Shown here piece after piece: positions 50,493 to 62,246 of a stretch of DNA of 64,000 nucleotides. The stretch is taken from positions 108,170 to 172,169 of the forward strand of contig CAVURC010000011.1 in assembly GCA_963743825.1 (NCBI GenBank), read 5' to 3'. Position 1 is the first letter of the stretch. Each line of letters begins with the position of its first letter. A model generated the notes under the pieces. The model did not search any database. It had not been told where the DNA came from and worked only from the letters and a program-made list of their open reading frames with translations. A program made the translations under genes and the position numbers. Origin of the DNA: Sva-07 sp963743825 (GTDB lineage Bacteria; Actinomycetota; Acidimicrobiia; Acidimicrobiales; Ilumatobacteraceae).

Positions 50493-52958
50493 TTCGGTGC
50501 GCAGGGCGGTAGCGGCGCGGGTGCGGGCGGCGGCCCACCCGGGGCCGAGCGCGGCGAGGTTCGCGACGACGAGCACGAGTACGCCAACCGCGAGGATCGC
50601 CCCGACGGGAAGTGCGGGAGCGGAGACGAGGCCGAGGCTGTCGACGATCGCTCGCCAGGTCACCCGGCCGATGACGATGCCCATCGGGATGCCGACGACG
50701 AGTGCCGCCGCGGACAACGACGACGCATGCCACGCCACCGTCGAGAGCACCTGGCGATTCGTGAACCCGATCGACTTCAGCACGCCGATCTGTCGACGGC
50801 TGCCCCGTACCGACGTGATCAAGGCATGGATCAACGCTGCCCCGGCGAGCACTGCGATCACGAGAGCGAGGAGGATCGGCTGCCCCGAGACGAGGCCCAG
50901 GTTGGTGACCTGACGCGGGGTGCTGCGTTCGAGATACGTGGTGGGGAATGCCTGCTCGAGCGCGGCCAGGGTCGCGTCGCGATCCGCGGCGTCGTCGACC
51001 CAGACGACATAGTTCTGGCTGAGGGTCTCCGGCGACAGGACGTCGATGGCGGCGCTGGTAACGAGTCCACCGATGCCGGGACGCTCCGACAAGGTGGTGT
51101 TGACCACCACTTCGCCCACGACGTCGAAGGAGAAGGTCGACGCCGGGTCGGCCGGATCTGTGAACTCGACGCTGTCGCCGATCCCGACACCGAGCTTCTT
51201 CATGCTCGCGCTGCCGAGAGCGACCTCCGTCGGCGTCGATGGTGCCCGGCCGTCGGTGATCGGCCCCAACGTGGCATCACCGAGGAACGGCTCGCCCGCG
51301 TAGACGACGAACCCGGGTTCGCCGATCCCGTCGATCGAGCGGATGCCGACGGCCTCGATCCCCGGTATCGATTCGAGTCGGCGCCGTGTCTCCTCCTCCT
51401 GCGAACGATCGCCGACGTTGCCGACCTGGGCATCCCACGTCGATCCATACCTCGCCGGATCGGCGAGCAGTTCGTCGTAGCTCGTGACGAGCGACCACGC
51501 GGCAACACCACCTGCAGCCGCAAACGCAACGCCGACGACCGCAGAGCCCAACGCCAACCGACCACCCCGACGCGAGTTCGACATCGCCAATCCGGCCATG
51601 CCCGCGGGTGGCAACAACGAGAGGGTCCGAGACGTCGGGTTCGCCGACGACCCGGAGGTCGACCGTCGCGGCAACGTCGCGATCGGCACGAGGGCGAACG
51701 TCATGACCGCGAGCGCAACGACCGGCAGCCCGACCGCCGCCACGACCCAGTCCACGGCGAAGCCCGGGTGAGGCTCGGCCGCTCGACCGATGCCGATCGG
51801 CCCGAGCGGCGACACGGCGAGCGCTGTCACGAACGCCACGGCTGCAGCGAGCACCGCGATGACCGACGTACGGATTGCCGCCGCCGTGACCATGCCCCAG
51901 CGGGTCGTGCCCAACGCATCGAGCACGGCGGAGTCGCCCCATTCACGACGCGACTGTCTCGACATCGCCTGGCCCGCGAAAAGCAGCCCTGCGATGGCAA
52001 CGACTCCGGCGACGAGGAACAGCCCGAGTGCCTGGAGTTCGATCGCGTCACGGACGGTCTGTTGGCCGCTGCCGGTGCCCAGCAGGACACCTTCGTCGAA
52101 CTGCCAGAGCCGCTGGGGCCATCGGTCGCGGATCAGCGCAATCACGTCGTCGTTCGTGCTACCCGAAGCGGTCAGCACTGCCGTGGCGATCCCGTACACC
52201 GACGCGTCGCCGTCGATCTGGTCCCACCACGCCGGCCCAACTGTGACCGCACTGGTGTCTTCGTAGATGCTCGTCCCTCCGAGTCGACCGACGAGGTCGC
52301 TGGGGCGGCGGGTGATCCCGACCACGGTGACCGTGGTCTGCTCGCCACCAGGAGCGGCGGCGCCTTCGCCCGCAAGATCGAACTCATCGGACCGATACGG
52401 CGTGATGAGCAACTCGTCGCCGACCCCGACGCTCAACCTGACGCTCGCCTCCTCGTTGATCGTCGCCTCCGTCGCAACGTCGGGGTCGGCCGGCCGACCC
52501 GCGACGACGATGGGGGCACCGACGGCTTGCAGGGCTCCGGCGTCGAGCATGACCGGCACGAGCTGTCGCCAACCGATCTCCGGACGCTCCGCCGGCGCAA
52601 CGTTGCCGATCGCCAGCGTTCCCCTCCCGGCCGCTTCCACCTCGGGAACCGTCTCCAAGAAGGCGAGCAGGTCCGCGTAGTCGTATGCGGCGCAGGCCTC
52701 CTGGTAGCTCTCCGTGATCTCCTCTTCGGAGATGCCTTCGAAACACCCCATCACGATGAGTGTCGATGCGCCCTCGTAGGCAACGAAGCGGTCGTACACC
52801 GTGGAGGTCCGCCGAGCGATGCCCCACACGCCGAGCGCCGCACCGCCGGCGACGCCTGCGAACAGCCCGAGCGCGATGGTGGCGCCCCAGAAGCGACGCA
52901 GGAGCGAGCGGGCGCGCATCGTCTCGGCCGAACTCACCATCGAAGCAACGCCCCCCAC
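50490..52958 (-). CDS. FtsX/MacB-type ABC transporter permease (intact)
   Basis: 822 residues. Ten or so helices with two FtsX domains and large extracytoplasmic regions. The N-terminal helix is GATIALGLFAGVAGGAALGVW; the first FtsX domain includes LGLFLVAGVVAIAGLLFAGQ and the coupling-like DALGTTRWGMV; the second has ILLALVIAVLAGAALIHALI and IGVLKSIGFTNRQVLS. It has no ATPase of its own nearby on this strand and probably uses the ATPase at 54434. Unlike its two paralogues at 55-60 kb, it has no frameshift. ATG at 52958, divergent from the REC-cyclase gene. Confidence 0.87.
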   Translation of the reverse strand: MGGVASMVSSAETMRARSLLRRFWGATIALGLFAGVAGGAALGVWGIARRTSTVYDRFVAYEGASTLIVMGCFEGISEEEITESYQEACAAYDYADLLAFLETVPEVEAAGRGTLAIGNVAPAERPEIGWRQLVPVMLDAGALQAVGAPIVVAGRPADPDVATEATINEEASVRLSVGVGDELLITPYRSDEFDLAGEGAAAPGGEQTTVTVVGITRRPSDLVGRLGGTSIYEDTSAVTVGPAWWDQIDGDASVYGIATAVLTASGSTNDDVIALIRDRWPQRLWQFDEGVLLGTGSGQQTVRDAIELQALGLFLVAGVVAIAGLLFAGQAMSRQSRREWGDSAVLDALGTTRWGMVTAAAIRTSVIAVLAAAVAFVTALAVSPLGPIGIGRAAEPHPGFAVDWVVAAVGLPVVALAVMTFALVPIATLPRRSTSGSSANPTSRTLSLLPPAGMAGLAMSNSRRGGRLALGSAVVGVAFAAAGGVAAWSLVTSYDELLADPARYGSTWDAQVGNVGDRSQEEETRRRLESIPGIEAVGIRSIDGIGEPGFVVYAGEPFLGDATLGPITDGRAPSTPTEVALGSASMKKLGVGIGDSVEFTDPADPASTFSFDVVGEVVVNTTLSERPGIGGLVTSAAIDVLSPETLSQNYVVWVDDAADRDATLAALEQAFPTTYLERSTPRQVTNLGLVSGQPILLALVIAVLAGAALIHALITSVRGSRRQIGVLKSIGFTNRQVLSTVAWHASSLSAAALVVGIPMGIVIGRVTWRAIVDSLGLVSAPALPVGAILAVGVLVLVVANLAALGPGWAAARTRAATALRTE

Positions 52959-53098
52959 ATCGTGTCACTGTTCTACACCGGCCGTCGGTTGCGCCGGAAG
53001 GGTGCCGTCCGGCGTCGCGTGGTGTAGCTGGCACCCCCTCGACAACGCAGGGTGACGCCCTCGCCGGATCCGGCCGGAGGGAGCAATGTGGGACGTCA

Positions 53099-54437
53099 AT
53101 GGGGGCCATCACCGTCTTTCTCGCCGACGACAGCGCGATCATCCGTGCCGGCGTGAGCGCCATGCTGCAACGCGACCCCGACGTCGAGGTGATCGGCGTC
53201 GCCGAGGACTACGACACGCTCGTCACCGGCGCCTGCGAGGCCCATCCCGACGTCGTCGTCAGCGACATCCGCATGCCGCCGCACTTCGAGTCCGAGGGCA
53301 TCGACGCCTGCAAGGAGATCCGCAAGCGTCACCCCGGCACCGGCATCGTCATCCTCAGCCAGTACGACGACCCCGACTACGCGGTGGCGCTGCTCGCCGA
53401 AGGCTCCGCCGGGTACGCCTACCTCCTGAAGGACCGCATCGCCGAGGGCGACCAGCTCGCCCGAGCGATCCGCGAGGTGGCCACCGGTGGCTCGATGCTC
53501 GACCCCGTGATCGTGTCGGCGCTGATCAACCCGGTCCGGCGAACCGGCGGCCTCAGTACCGATGACGACGAACTGCTCGAGATGATCGCCAGCGGGCGCA
53601 CCATCAAGTCGATCGCGGTGACCCTGAACACCACACCATCGGCAGTCGCAGACCGGGTGGAGCGGTTGTTCGTCCATCTCGCCGAAGGCGTCTCGAGCGG
53701 GCAGGCGGGCGCACTCGACCGTCTGCGTCGGCTCCACCGGGCGATCGTCGAACGCGAGGAACAGGGCGAGAGCCTCAGCCGGCTCCTCCCCACCGGCGTC
53801 GCCGATCAGCTCATCGCCGAGGGCCGGGCGGTCGGTGAAACCGAGACGCTCGACGTGACCGTGGTGATGAGCGACATCCGCGGCTACACCACGATCGCCG
53901 AGCACGCCGACCCCGCGGTACTCGCGCAGCAGCTCAACCGTCACCGCGCCGAGATGAATCGTGCAATTCTGTCGCGAGGGAGGGACCGTGATGCAGTACG
54001 TGGGCGATGCAGTGATGGCCGTGTTCGGCGCGCCGGTCGCGACGACCGACCATGCCGACCGCGCCCTCGACGCCGCCCTCGCCATGCACCGGGGCCAGGA
54101 CGCCGTGAATGCGGAGTGGACCGCCGAGGGTCGAACCGCCTTCGGGCTCGGGATCGGGCTGAGCACGGGCACGGTCGCCGCGGCGCTCCTCGGGAGTGAG
54201 GAGCGGGTCGAGTACACACTCGTCGGCGACGCGGTCAACCTCTGCCAGCGCCTCCAGCAGTTCGCCGAGCCGGGCCAGACCGTTCTCAGCTCCCCTACCT
54301 GGGAGGCGCTCAGCAAACGTCCCGACGTGTACGAGCAGCTCGATTCGCAACTCGTGAAGGGCCGGGACACGCCGGTCGTGCCGTACCGACTTCCTCAGCA
54401 GACCACCACACCCGTCCCACAGGGAGCACCGACATGA
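53099..54437 (+). CDS. response-regulator receiver/class III cyclase fusion (one frameshift)
   Basis: About 445 residues. Receiver (VFLADDSAIIRAG, Asp56 in VSDIRMPP, YLLKDRI), a short segment like a LuxR HTH (TIKSIAVTLNTTPSAVADRVERL) and a class III nucleotide cyclase (LDVTVVMSDIRGYTTIAEHA with Asp; VMQYVGDAVMAVFGAP; GDAVNLCQRL). An inserted base near 53952 splits the cyclase domain. ATG at 53099 is the likely start. Its stop overlaps the ATPase ATG (ATGA), so it is the first gene of an ABC operon. It should turn a phosphorylation signal into a cyclic nucleotide; that is inference. Confidence 0.85.
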
Positions 54438-55171
54438 CCGACACCATCTCGACCATGACCGAACCGGATCCGGCCACACCACCCCTACAGGACAACGCGG
54501 TCGAGGTCACCGCCGTCTATCGGACGTTCGAGCAGGACACTGCTCCCGTCCGAGCGCTTCGCGGCGCGGATCTCACGGTTCGCCACGGCGAGTTCGTGGC
54601 GGTGATGGGCCCGTCGGGGTGCGGGAAGTCGACGATGCTCAACCTCGTTGCCGGCCTCGACGTGCCCGACGAAGGCGAGGTCGTGATCGCCGGCCAGTCA
54701 CTGTCCGGCAAGGATGAGAACGCCCTCGCGGTCATGCGTCGCCAGCACGTGGGCATCGTGTTCCAGTTCTTCAACCTGCTCGAAGGAATGACCGCGCTGG
54801 AGAACGTCGTGATGCCGGCTGTGATCGCCGGACGCAAGCGAAAGGTCGCCGAGTCACGGGCCCGGGACCTGCTCGACCTCCTCGGCATCGGCGACAAGGC
54901 CAAGCAGGCGCCGGGTGTGCTGTCCGGCGGCCAGCGGCAGCGACTCGCGATCGCCCGAGCCCTCGCCAACGAACCGACGATCGTGCTCGCCGACGAACCG
55001 ACGGGAGCACTCGACAGCGAAGGCGGCGAGGAGGTGCTCGAGTTGTTCCGTCGTCTCCACCAGGGTGGCCAGACGATCCTGCTCGTCACCCACGACCAGC
55101 CGGTCGCCGACGCCGCCCAACGCATCGTGCACATGAAGGACGGCCGGGTGGCCGACGACGGACTGGGCTGA
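54434..55171 (+). CDS. LolD/MacB-type ABC transporter ATPase
   Basis: 245 residues. Walker A MGPSGCGKST, Q-loop FQFFNLLEGMTALENV, signature LSGGQRQRLAIARAL, Walker B IVLADEPTGALDS, H-loop LLVTHDQPVAD. Belongs to the lipoprotein-export/MacB/FtsE-like class that pairs with FtsX-type permeases. The ATG overlaps the REC-cyclase stop; the next permease starts 6 nt later. Intact frame. May serve all three permeases in this region. Confidence 0.92.
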   Translation: MTDTISTMTEPDPATPPLQDNAVEVTAVYRTFEQDTAPVRALRGADLTVRHGEFVAVMGPSGCGKSTMLNLVAGLDVPDEGEVVIAGQSLSGKDENALAVMRRQHVGIVFQFFNLLEGMTALENVVMPAVIAGRKRKVAESRARDLLDLLGIGDKAKQAPGVLSGGQRQRLAIARALANEPTIVLADEPTGALDSEGGEEVLELFRRLHQGGQTILLVTHDQPVADAAQRIVHMKDGRVADDGLG

Positions 55172-55177
55172 CGGGTC

Positions 55178-57567
55178 GTGCTCGACCGCGCGACCGGTGG
55201 CCTCGGATTGTGGGTCCGATCGGAGTGGCGCCGTGACTGGCGCTCGCTCGTCGGGCTCGCGCTCCTGATCGCCGTCGGCGGCGGCGTGACGTTGGCCGCG
55301 GTCGGCGGAGCCCGTCGGGCCGACACGGCGTTCGACCGGTTCCTCGACCGGGTGTCGTCACCGATCGACGTTTCCGCTGCGGGCATCGAGGCCGACCTGA
55401 CCGTGTACGGCGATGCCTGGACCGACCTCACCGAACCCATCGCCGACATCGCCGGGGTCCGCGGTGTGACGCCCGTGTCGTGGATGGCCGTCGCCTACGA
55501 GATCGACGGCGAACCGTCGCAGTTCTTCTCGATCGCAACCGGTCCGCCTGCGGGTGACTCGCCCCCGCCCGGGTCCCACATCGTCGACGGACGCGCAGCC
55601 GATCCGCGGGCTGCAGACGAGGTCACGATCAACGAGGAGGGACGGCGCCAGATGGGCGTCGACATCGGTGACCGGATCACCTTGCGGTCCTACGCATCCG
55701 ACCAGTACACGGCGTTCATCGGGAGTGACATCGAGGAAGATCGAGGACCCCGTGTCGACGTGGTCGTCACCGGGATCCATCGGAGCGCAGAGGACATTTC
55801 CGACAATCCCGAGGCGATGGTCCTGCTGACTCCGGCATTCCACGACCGGTACGGAGATCAGATCGTGCACTGCGACTGTTCGTTCTGGATCGCGGCGTCA
55901 CGATCCGACGCCGACAGCATTGCCGCTGCGCTCCCCGCCGTGAGTCGGCGACTACCCGCTCGCCGTCCAGGAAGTCGACGGGCCGGTGCGAACCCGTGTG
56001 GATCGATCGGTGGCGCTCGAGGTCGGCGCACTGCAGATCGCTGCGCTGGTCGCGGCAATTGCATCGATGCTCGTCATCTCGCAGGCCCTGGCCCGTCATG
56101 TCGGTGGCGACGGATCCACCACCCCGGCACTCGCCGCCATCGGTGCGACACGACCCGCAGCTCGTTCGCGGGTGGACCGTCATCCTGTTGCCGGTCGTTC
56201 TCGCTCGGCGCGATCGGTGCGGTGGTGCTGGCGACCGCGCTGTCACCGCTGTTTCCGCGTGGCCTCGCACGTCGAGCGGAGATCGACACGGGGGTGCGGT
56301 TCGACACGATCGCCTTCGTCGGTGGCGGAGTCGTCGTCCTGATCGTCACGGTGTGCCTCTCCGTTCTGGTCGCGGCAATGGCGACGAGCAGGCGCCACGC
56401 CGTCACGGTTCGACGCCCACAATCGTGGGGGGCATCGTTCAGCCCACCGGCCACCCTCGGCACGAGCTTCGCCCTCGACCCCTCGCGAGACCGGTCACGG
56501 CTCGTCGCCGTCACCGCCATCGGTGGACTCGCCATCGCCATCGGAGGTGCCGTGGCCGTCGCCCTGGTCGACGAATCGACCACCGAGGTGCTGCGCACCC
56601 CGAGCGCGTTCGCGGCGGACTGGGACCTGCAACTCACTGCGCAGCCGGACGATCCCGACGCCGTGATCGCAGCCGCCTCGGCTGATCCCGGCGTCGACGC
56701 CTTCGCACTGCAGTTCGCGGTCACCGGCAACCAGTTCGTCATCACCGGCCCCGACGGAACCGGCCTCGTGTCGCCCCAGACGTTCCAGAGCATCACCGGG
56801 TCGATGGGGCCGTTCATCGACCGGGGACAGCCGGCGGCAACGGTCGATGACGTCGTACTCGGCGAAACGATCGCCGAGTCGATCGGTGCCGACGTCGGCG
56901 ACGTGGTCACGGTCGACGCCGGCGAGCAGGGGGATCAGGAGTTCATCGTGAGCGGAATCGGGCGCCTCAGCGACGGCGACGAGACCGACCTCGCTTTCGT
57001 CACGATCCCGGACGGGCTCACACGACTGCAGAGCTCGGACCAACTCGCGATCAATGGCGCATTCGTCCGCCTCGGCGAGGCCGACACCGCGAGCCGCTCC
57101 AGGCTGGCCGACCTCGGGTTCGTGCCGACGACTCCCCCATCGCGCGTGGCGAATCTCAGCCAGATCGGTTCGGTACCGAAGCTGTTGGCGATCGCGCTCG
57201 CGGTGCTCGGGCATCGGCGGCGCGACCCACGGGTTGCTCGTCGCCAGCACCCGGCGCCGGGCCGACATCGCCGTCGCCCGAGCGCTGGGATTCACCCCAC
57301 GCCAGGCGGCATCGTCGGTCCGCTGGCAGGGAATCGTGATCACCGCAATCGCCGTCGTCGTCGGCGTACCGCTCGGGGTGGTCGTCGGTCGACTCGTGTG
57401 GAAGCAGGTCGCTGCCGGTGTCGGCGCCGTCGACCTCGTGTCGATCCCGTGGCCGATGATCCTGATCGCGCCGACTCGCGGCCCTGGCCGCGATGGTCGC
57501 GATCGCGTCGATCGTCGGCCGACGGGCCGCCCGCCTGCGACCGGCGACCGTGCTGAGGAGCGAGTGA
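55178..57567 (+). CDS. FtsX-type ABC transporter permease, paralogue 2 (about five frameshifts)
   Basis: About 795 residues. It opens with a helix (LALLIAVGGGVTLAAVGGAR) and ends LRPATVLRSE, like the intact permease at 50490. Extracytoplasmic parts such as VTINEEGRRQMGVDIGDRI match the same family. Insertions near 55940, 56150, 56200, 57215 and 57475 each shift the frame by one, with conserved sequence on both sides. GTG at 55178 follows the ATPase. The final TGA overlaps a GTG of the next permease. It is probably functional if the breaks are sequence errors. Confidence 0.75.
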
Positions 57568-59999
57568 GCGCGCCGATGAGCGAGCGCGAGGAGCACACGA
57601 TGAGCGGGGCGACGCTGTGGGCCCGCAGCGAGATCCGACGAGGCTGGTGGTCACTCCTGATGGTCGCCCTGCTCGTCGCGATCGCCGGAGGGGCGGTGAC
57701 GGCAGGTGTGGCCGGCGCCGACGGGCCGGGTCGTCGGTCGATCGCTACGTCGCCGAGTCGTCACCGTCGAGCGTGGTGATCTTCTCGCGGGAACCGCTCG
57801 ACGCCGCACTCACCGGCGACCTCGACGCCGATCCGCGGGTCACCGGGAGGTACGACAGCCGGATCGTCGCGGCGACGCCGGTCGGCGTCCCGCCGGGCTC
57901 GGTGGCGTGACGATCGCGGTCCCCGACGAGTTCTGGGGCGAGCTCGGCCGACCCGCGCCTCGTCGAGGGTCGATACCCCGCCGGGCCCCGACGAGATCGC
58001 CATGTCCGAGTCGGCGAGCAGGCCGCGGCGTCGAGGTCGGCGACACCGTGCGAGATGCACCTGATCAACGCCGCGGAGGCCATCACGTGCTTCGAAGGCG
58101 GCGAGTGCGAGACGGAGCCGGCCGGCGAGGTGACCGTCACGGGCGTGCTCCGACTCGACCAGCGACCTCGCTCCCGGCGCGTTCGCCGACGAGGGCCCCT
58201 GGATCGCTCCCGACGGCGTTCGTCGACGCGCGAGGCGGAGACCGGGTCACGCTTCGGGTCCGTGACCGATCTGTTCGTCGCTCCCGGCGTCGACGCCGAC
58301 AGCGCTGATCGTCCGACTACGCGCACGGAGGTCGAGCCGGGCGACGTCCTGAACTCGGCGGCGGACACGGCGCGGAGCGCCAACGGGCCGCGGAGATCCA
58401 ACACGACGCGCTGCTCATCGCGTCGGCGATCGTCGCCGCGGCAGGTCTGCTGATCGCCGGCCAGGCCTTCGGTCGGTTCCTGACACGACGGTCGAGCGAC
58501 AGCTCGACACTCGTCGGCGATCGGCATGACCACCGGTCAGCGAACCGATCGCCGCCTGGCTCCCCGGCCTCGCCGCTGCAGGCATCGGGCGCGCTGCTCG
58601 TCGTTCCGATCGCCGTCGCCCTGTCACCGCTGCTCCCGCGCGGGGTCGCCCGTCGCGCCGATCCCGACGTCGGGTTCCACGCCGACCTGGCGGTCCTCGG
58701 ACCCGGCGTCGCCGTCACCTTCGCCGTCGGCGCCGTGTCGGCACTCGTCGCTGCCGGCGCTGTGGGCCGGCTCGATCGACCACGGCAGGCTCGGTCACGT
58801 CGATCTCGGCGATCGCATCGGCAGCGCGGCACCTCCGCCTGTCGCCGGCGCCGACGATGGGCTCACGTTTCGCCCTCGAACCTGGGCACGGGAGCGCGCC
58901 GGGCTCCGGTGATTCCCATGCTCATCGGCGCGAGCGCGGCGGTGGCGATCCTCGTCGGTGCGCTGGTCGTGACGCAGCAGCCTCGACGGTCTGCTGTCGA
59001 CGCCGAGCGCGTTACGGAGCGGCGTGGGACCTCCAGGTGTCGGGCGGAGATCGGACGATCGAGATCGGCCAGCAGATCGCCGACGACGATCGCGTCGACG
59101 GCGTGGCGCTGGCGGTGAGCGGCGAACTCGAGCGTCGCCGCCAACGGCAAGCGAGCCCGGACTGGGGTTCGCAATCGGCATGTCGTCGATCAAGGGATCG
59201 GTCGACCCGGTGATCCTCGACGGCCGGGCCCCGGTCGGACCGAACGAGGCGCTGGTCGGGACGGACACGATCGACGGCGCTCGGTGTCGGACTCGGCGAC
59301 GAGGTGGTCGTCAGCGGCCCGCTGCGGGGAACAGACGATGGTGGTCGTGGGCCGCACCATCGTCCCGGTGCTCGGTAGCCGAGCGGACCGACGACGGCAT
59401 CGTCGTGCCGCTGCAGACGATGCTCGATCTCGGCGGCACCGAAACGGTCGCCGACATCGACGTGCAGCCGGCTGCGTTCGTGACGCGTCGCCGCCGGCGA
59501 GGACATCGACGCGGTCGGCCGGGACGTCGAGGCGATGGGCGCGGCGCTCGACGGCCCGTTCCGCCAGTCGGGCGTGTCCGTGCTCGACGAGGTGCGGGTC
59601 GATCCCGCTGTACGTCGCGACGCTTCACCGCGCTGCTCGGCGCGCTGGCGGTGTTCCACGCGCTCGTCGTGACCGCCCGGCGGCGACGCATCGATCTCGC
59701 CACGATGCGTGCCTGGGCTACCGGCCCCGGCAGGCCGCCTCGGTGATCGGCTGGCAGGGCGGCTGTCGCCGCGGCAGCGGCGCTCGTGATCGGCGTTCCC
59801 CTCGGGCTGATCGGCGGCCGGTTCCTCTGGCAGTCGATCGCCGAGAGCAACAACGTTCGAGCGGTCATCGACACGCCGTGGGCCGCGATCGCCTTCGTCG
59901 GCGCCGTGCGCATCGCTCGGCGCCGGCCTCGTCCTCGCCGCACTCCCGGCCTGGACCGCCAGCCGACGGCGACCGTCGAGCGACCTGAGGGCGGAGTGA
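57564..59999 (+). pseudogene. FtsX-type ABC transporter permease, paralogue 3 (many frameshifts)
   Basis: About 2.4 kb with the same plan as the preceding gene. It starts GTG or ATG (57564/57600) with MSGATLWARSEIRRGWWSLL, contains recognisable pieces (SSVDRYVAESSPSSVV, GVEVGDTV, VIPMLIGASAAVAILVGALV, AALVIGVPLGLIGGRFLWQS) and ends SSDLRAE. The reading frame changes about every 50-150 nt, with both insertions and deletions. I see few convincing internal stops other than those made by the shifts. Either a local error hot-spot or a decaying gene; I label it pseudogene because the sequence as given cannot make the protein. Confidence 0.65.
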
Positions 60000-60015
60000 T
60001 GCTGGCACCCCCGAG

Positions 60016-62236
60016 GTGGCGAAGGTGACACCCTTGCCCCGGAGCCACGAATCGGCTCGACTGGAGGACATGAAGGTCATGGTCGCGCCCCGACGCGCCC
60101 GCTGCGGTCGCGCGGCGCCGCGTGTGGCGACAGTTGCCGTCGGCACGTCCGAGCTGAAGCCGGCCTGGTGTCTCCTTGCGGCTCCCGTTGCGGTCGGATT
60201 CGCGCTCGCCGGACTCGTCGTGTCAGCGGACGCCGACGGGCCGACGCGCGACCCAGATCGTCGGGGCGATCCTGGTCGTGCTGTGGGCGGCAGCAGGCGT
60301 CGCGTTGGGCGTGCGCCGCCGCCAGGATCGCCTCGGCCCAATCGTGCTCGCCGGGGCGATCGTGGGCGGGGTCACCAGTCTCGCCGAGGCGCTCGTGGCC
60401 AGCGCACGACTCGACGACTCGACGGACGACCTCGCCGCGGTGGCCCTGCGTCTCGGACTCACGCTGCTCCCGGCGTTCGCGCTGCACATGTTCGTCGCAC
60501 TCCCCGATGGGCGCCTCACGAGCCGGGCGCGGCAGCGCAGCGTCGTCGCCGGTTACGTCGTCGGCATCGTGGCTGGCGCCGCGCTCTGCGTCGACCTCGA
60601 CACGATCGCGACATGGCCGATCGTCGCGCTCTGGATCGTCGCGCTGGCGTCAGGCATCTACGCCGCGTCGCTGCGCTACCGCGTCGCGGGTGCAGTCGAG
60701 CGCAGGCGCATGCAGTGGATCGGATGGGGAATCACCGTGTGCGCAGAGGGCGTGCTCGTGATGATCGCCCTTCGACTGCTGACCGAGTGGCCACACGACC
60801 CCGGCACCGTTGCACTCGCCATGACCGGCCTCGTGCCGATCGCCATCATCGCCGGCACGCAACCGACGATGGTTGCACGCGTCGACCGACTGCTCACCCA
60901 CACGGTGGCACTTGCCGGGCTCACTGCGTTGATCCTCTGTATCTACGTGATCGTCGTCCTCGGACTCGGACGCACCCCGGAAGGCAGTGAGCGAACACTG
61001 CTGCTGCTGTCGATGGTGGCGGCGGCGATCGCCGCGCTGCTGTATCTCCCCGCACGTCGCTGGCTGACCGAGCGAGCCAACCGGCTCGTGTACGGCGTCC
61101 GGGTCGCGCCGGACGAGACGCTGCGCACGTTCGGCCAGCGGCTCACCCGATCGATCCCACTCGACGAGCTGATGCTGCAACTCGCGGAGAACCTGCGCAG
61201 CAGCATGGTGCTGGCTTCCGCCGAGGTCTGGACGGGGCAGGACGGACATTACGAGCGGATGGCAGGAGTGCCCCACCGGCAACCGCCGCCAATCACGATC
61301 GGACCGAAGGAGCTGCCGGTCGTCGCCCGGGCGGGAGTGAGTGGCGGCACCTGGCTGGAGATCTGGGTGCCGCAACTGGTGGGACCGTCAGGGAGTGCAT
61401 CCACGCGCGTCGCGCCAGTTGCGCACGCTGGGCTGCTGCTCGGCTTCATCGTCGTGACTCGCAAGCCCGACGGCGAGCCGTTCACCGAAACCGAGGACAC
61501 CGTCCTCACCGAGATCGCTCGCCAGATCGGTTTGGCGCTGCACAATGTGCAGCTCGACACCGCCCTCCAAGCCAGCCTCGACGAACTGCGCGTCCGCAAC
61601 CAGGAGTTGCAGGACTCCCGCGCCCGCATCGTGGCGGCCGGCGACAGTGAGCGACGCAAGCTCGAACGCAACCTCCACGACGGAGCCCAACAGCACCTCG
61701 TCGCGCTCGCGGTCAAGCTCCGCCTGGCGCGCGACGCGGTCGAGGATGACCCCGCCGACGCAATGGCGATGATCGACGAGATCAAGGGTGACGTCCAGAC
61801 GGCCATCGCCGAACTCAGGGCACTCGCCCATGGCATCTTCCCGCCACTGCTCGTCTCGGGCGGGCTCACCGACGCGCTCCCTGCGGCGGCGGGCAGAGCC
61901 GCGCTCCCGACAACCGTCGATCTCGTCGATGTCGGACGTTACGGCAACGACATCGAGGCTGCGGTCTACTTCTGCACCCTCGAGGCGCTCCAGAACGCCG
62001 GCAAGCACGCAGGCGAGGACGCAGTGGCTGCGGTCACGGTCGTCGAGACCGACGGCGTCCTCAGCTTCGAGATCCGCGACGACGGCGCCGGATTCGACAT
62101 GCAAGATGGCACGGCGAAGAATGGCCACGGCTTCGTCAACATGGCCGACCGTCTCGGTGCGTTCGGTGGCCGGATTGCCGTGGTCTCCGCCGTCGGCGAG
62201 GGCACATCCATCACCGGCACCATCCCCCTGCCCTGA
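60016..62236 (+). CDS. sensor histidine kinase, NarX/DegS type (one frameshift near 60243)
   Basis: About 739 residues. N-terminal helices (LLAAPVAVGFALAGLVVSA, QIVGAILVVLWAAAGVAL, and others), a GAF-like domain, then the HisKA_3 H-box (ERRKLERNLHDGAQQHLVALA) and HATPase_c domain (LEALQNAGKHA, IRDDGAGFDM, NGHGFVNMADRLG). An inserted C near 60243 separates the first helices from the rest. The start is uncertain: GTG 60016, ATG 60070 or ATG 60079. Probable partners are the LuxR-type regulator, the REC-cyclase or the single-domain receiver next door. Confidence 0.87.
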
Positions 62237-62246
62237 TGCAAGGGTG

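Noticed and set aside
57905..57916. In-frame TGA in the third permease as another selenocysteine codon
   Set aside because: The TGA appears only because of a local frameshift; the continuing frame reads GVTIAVP without it.
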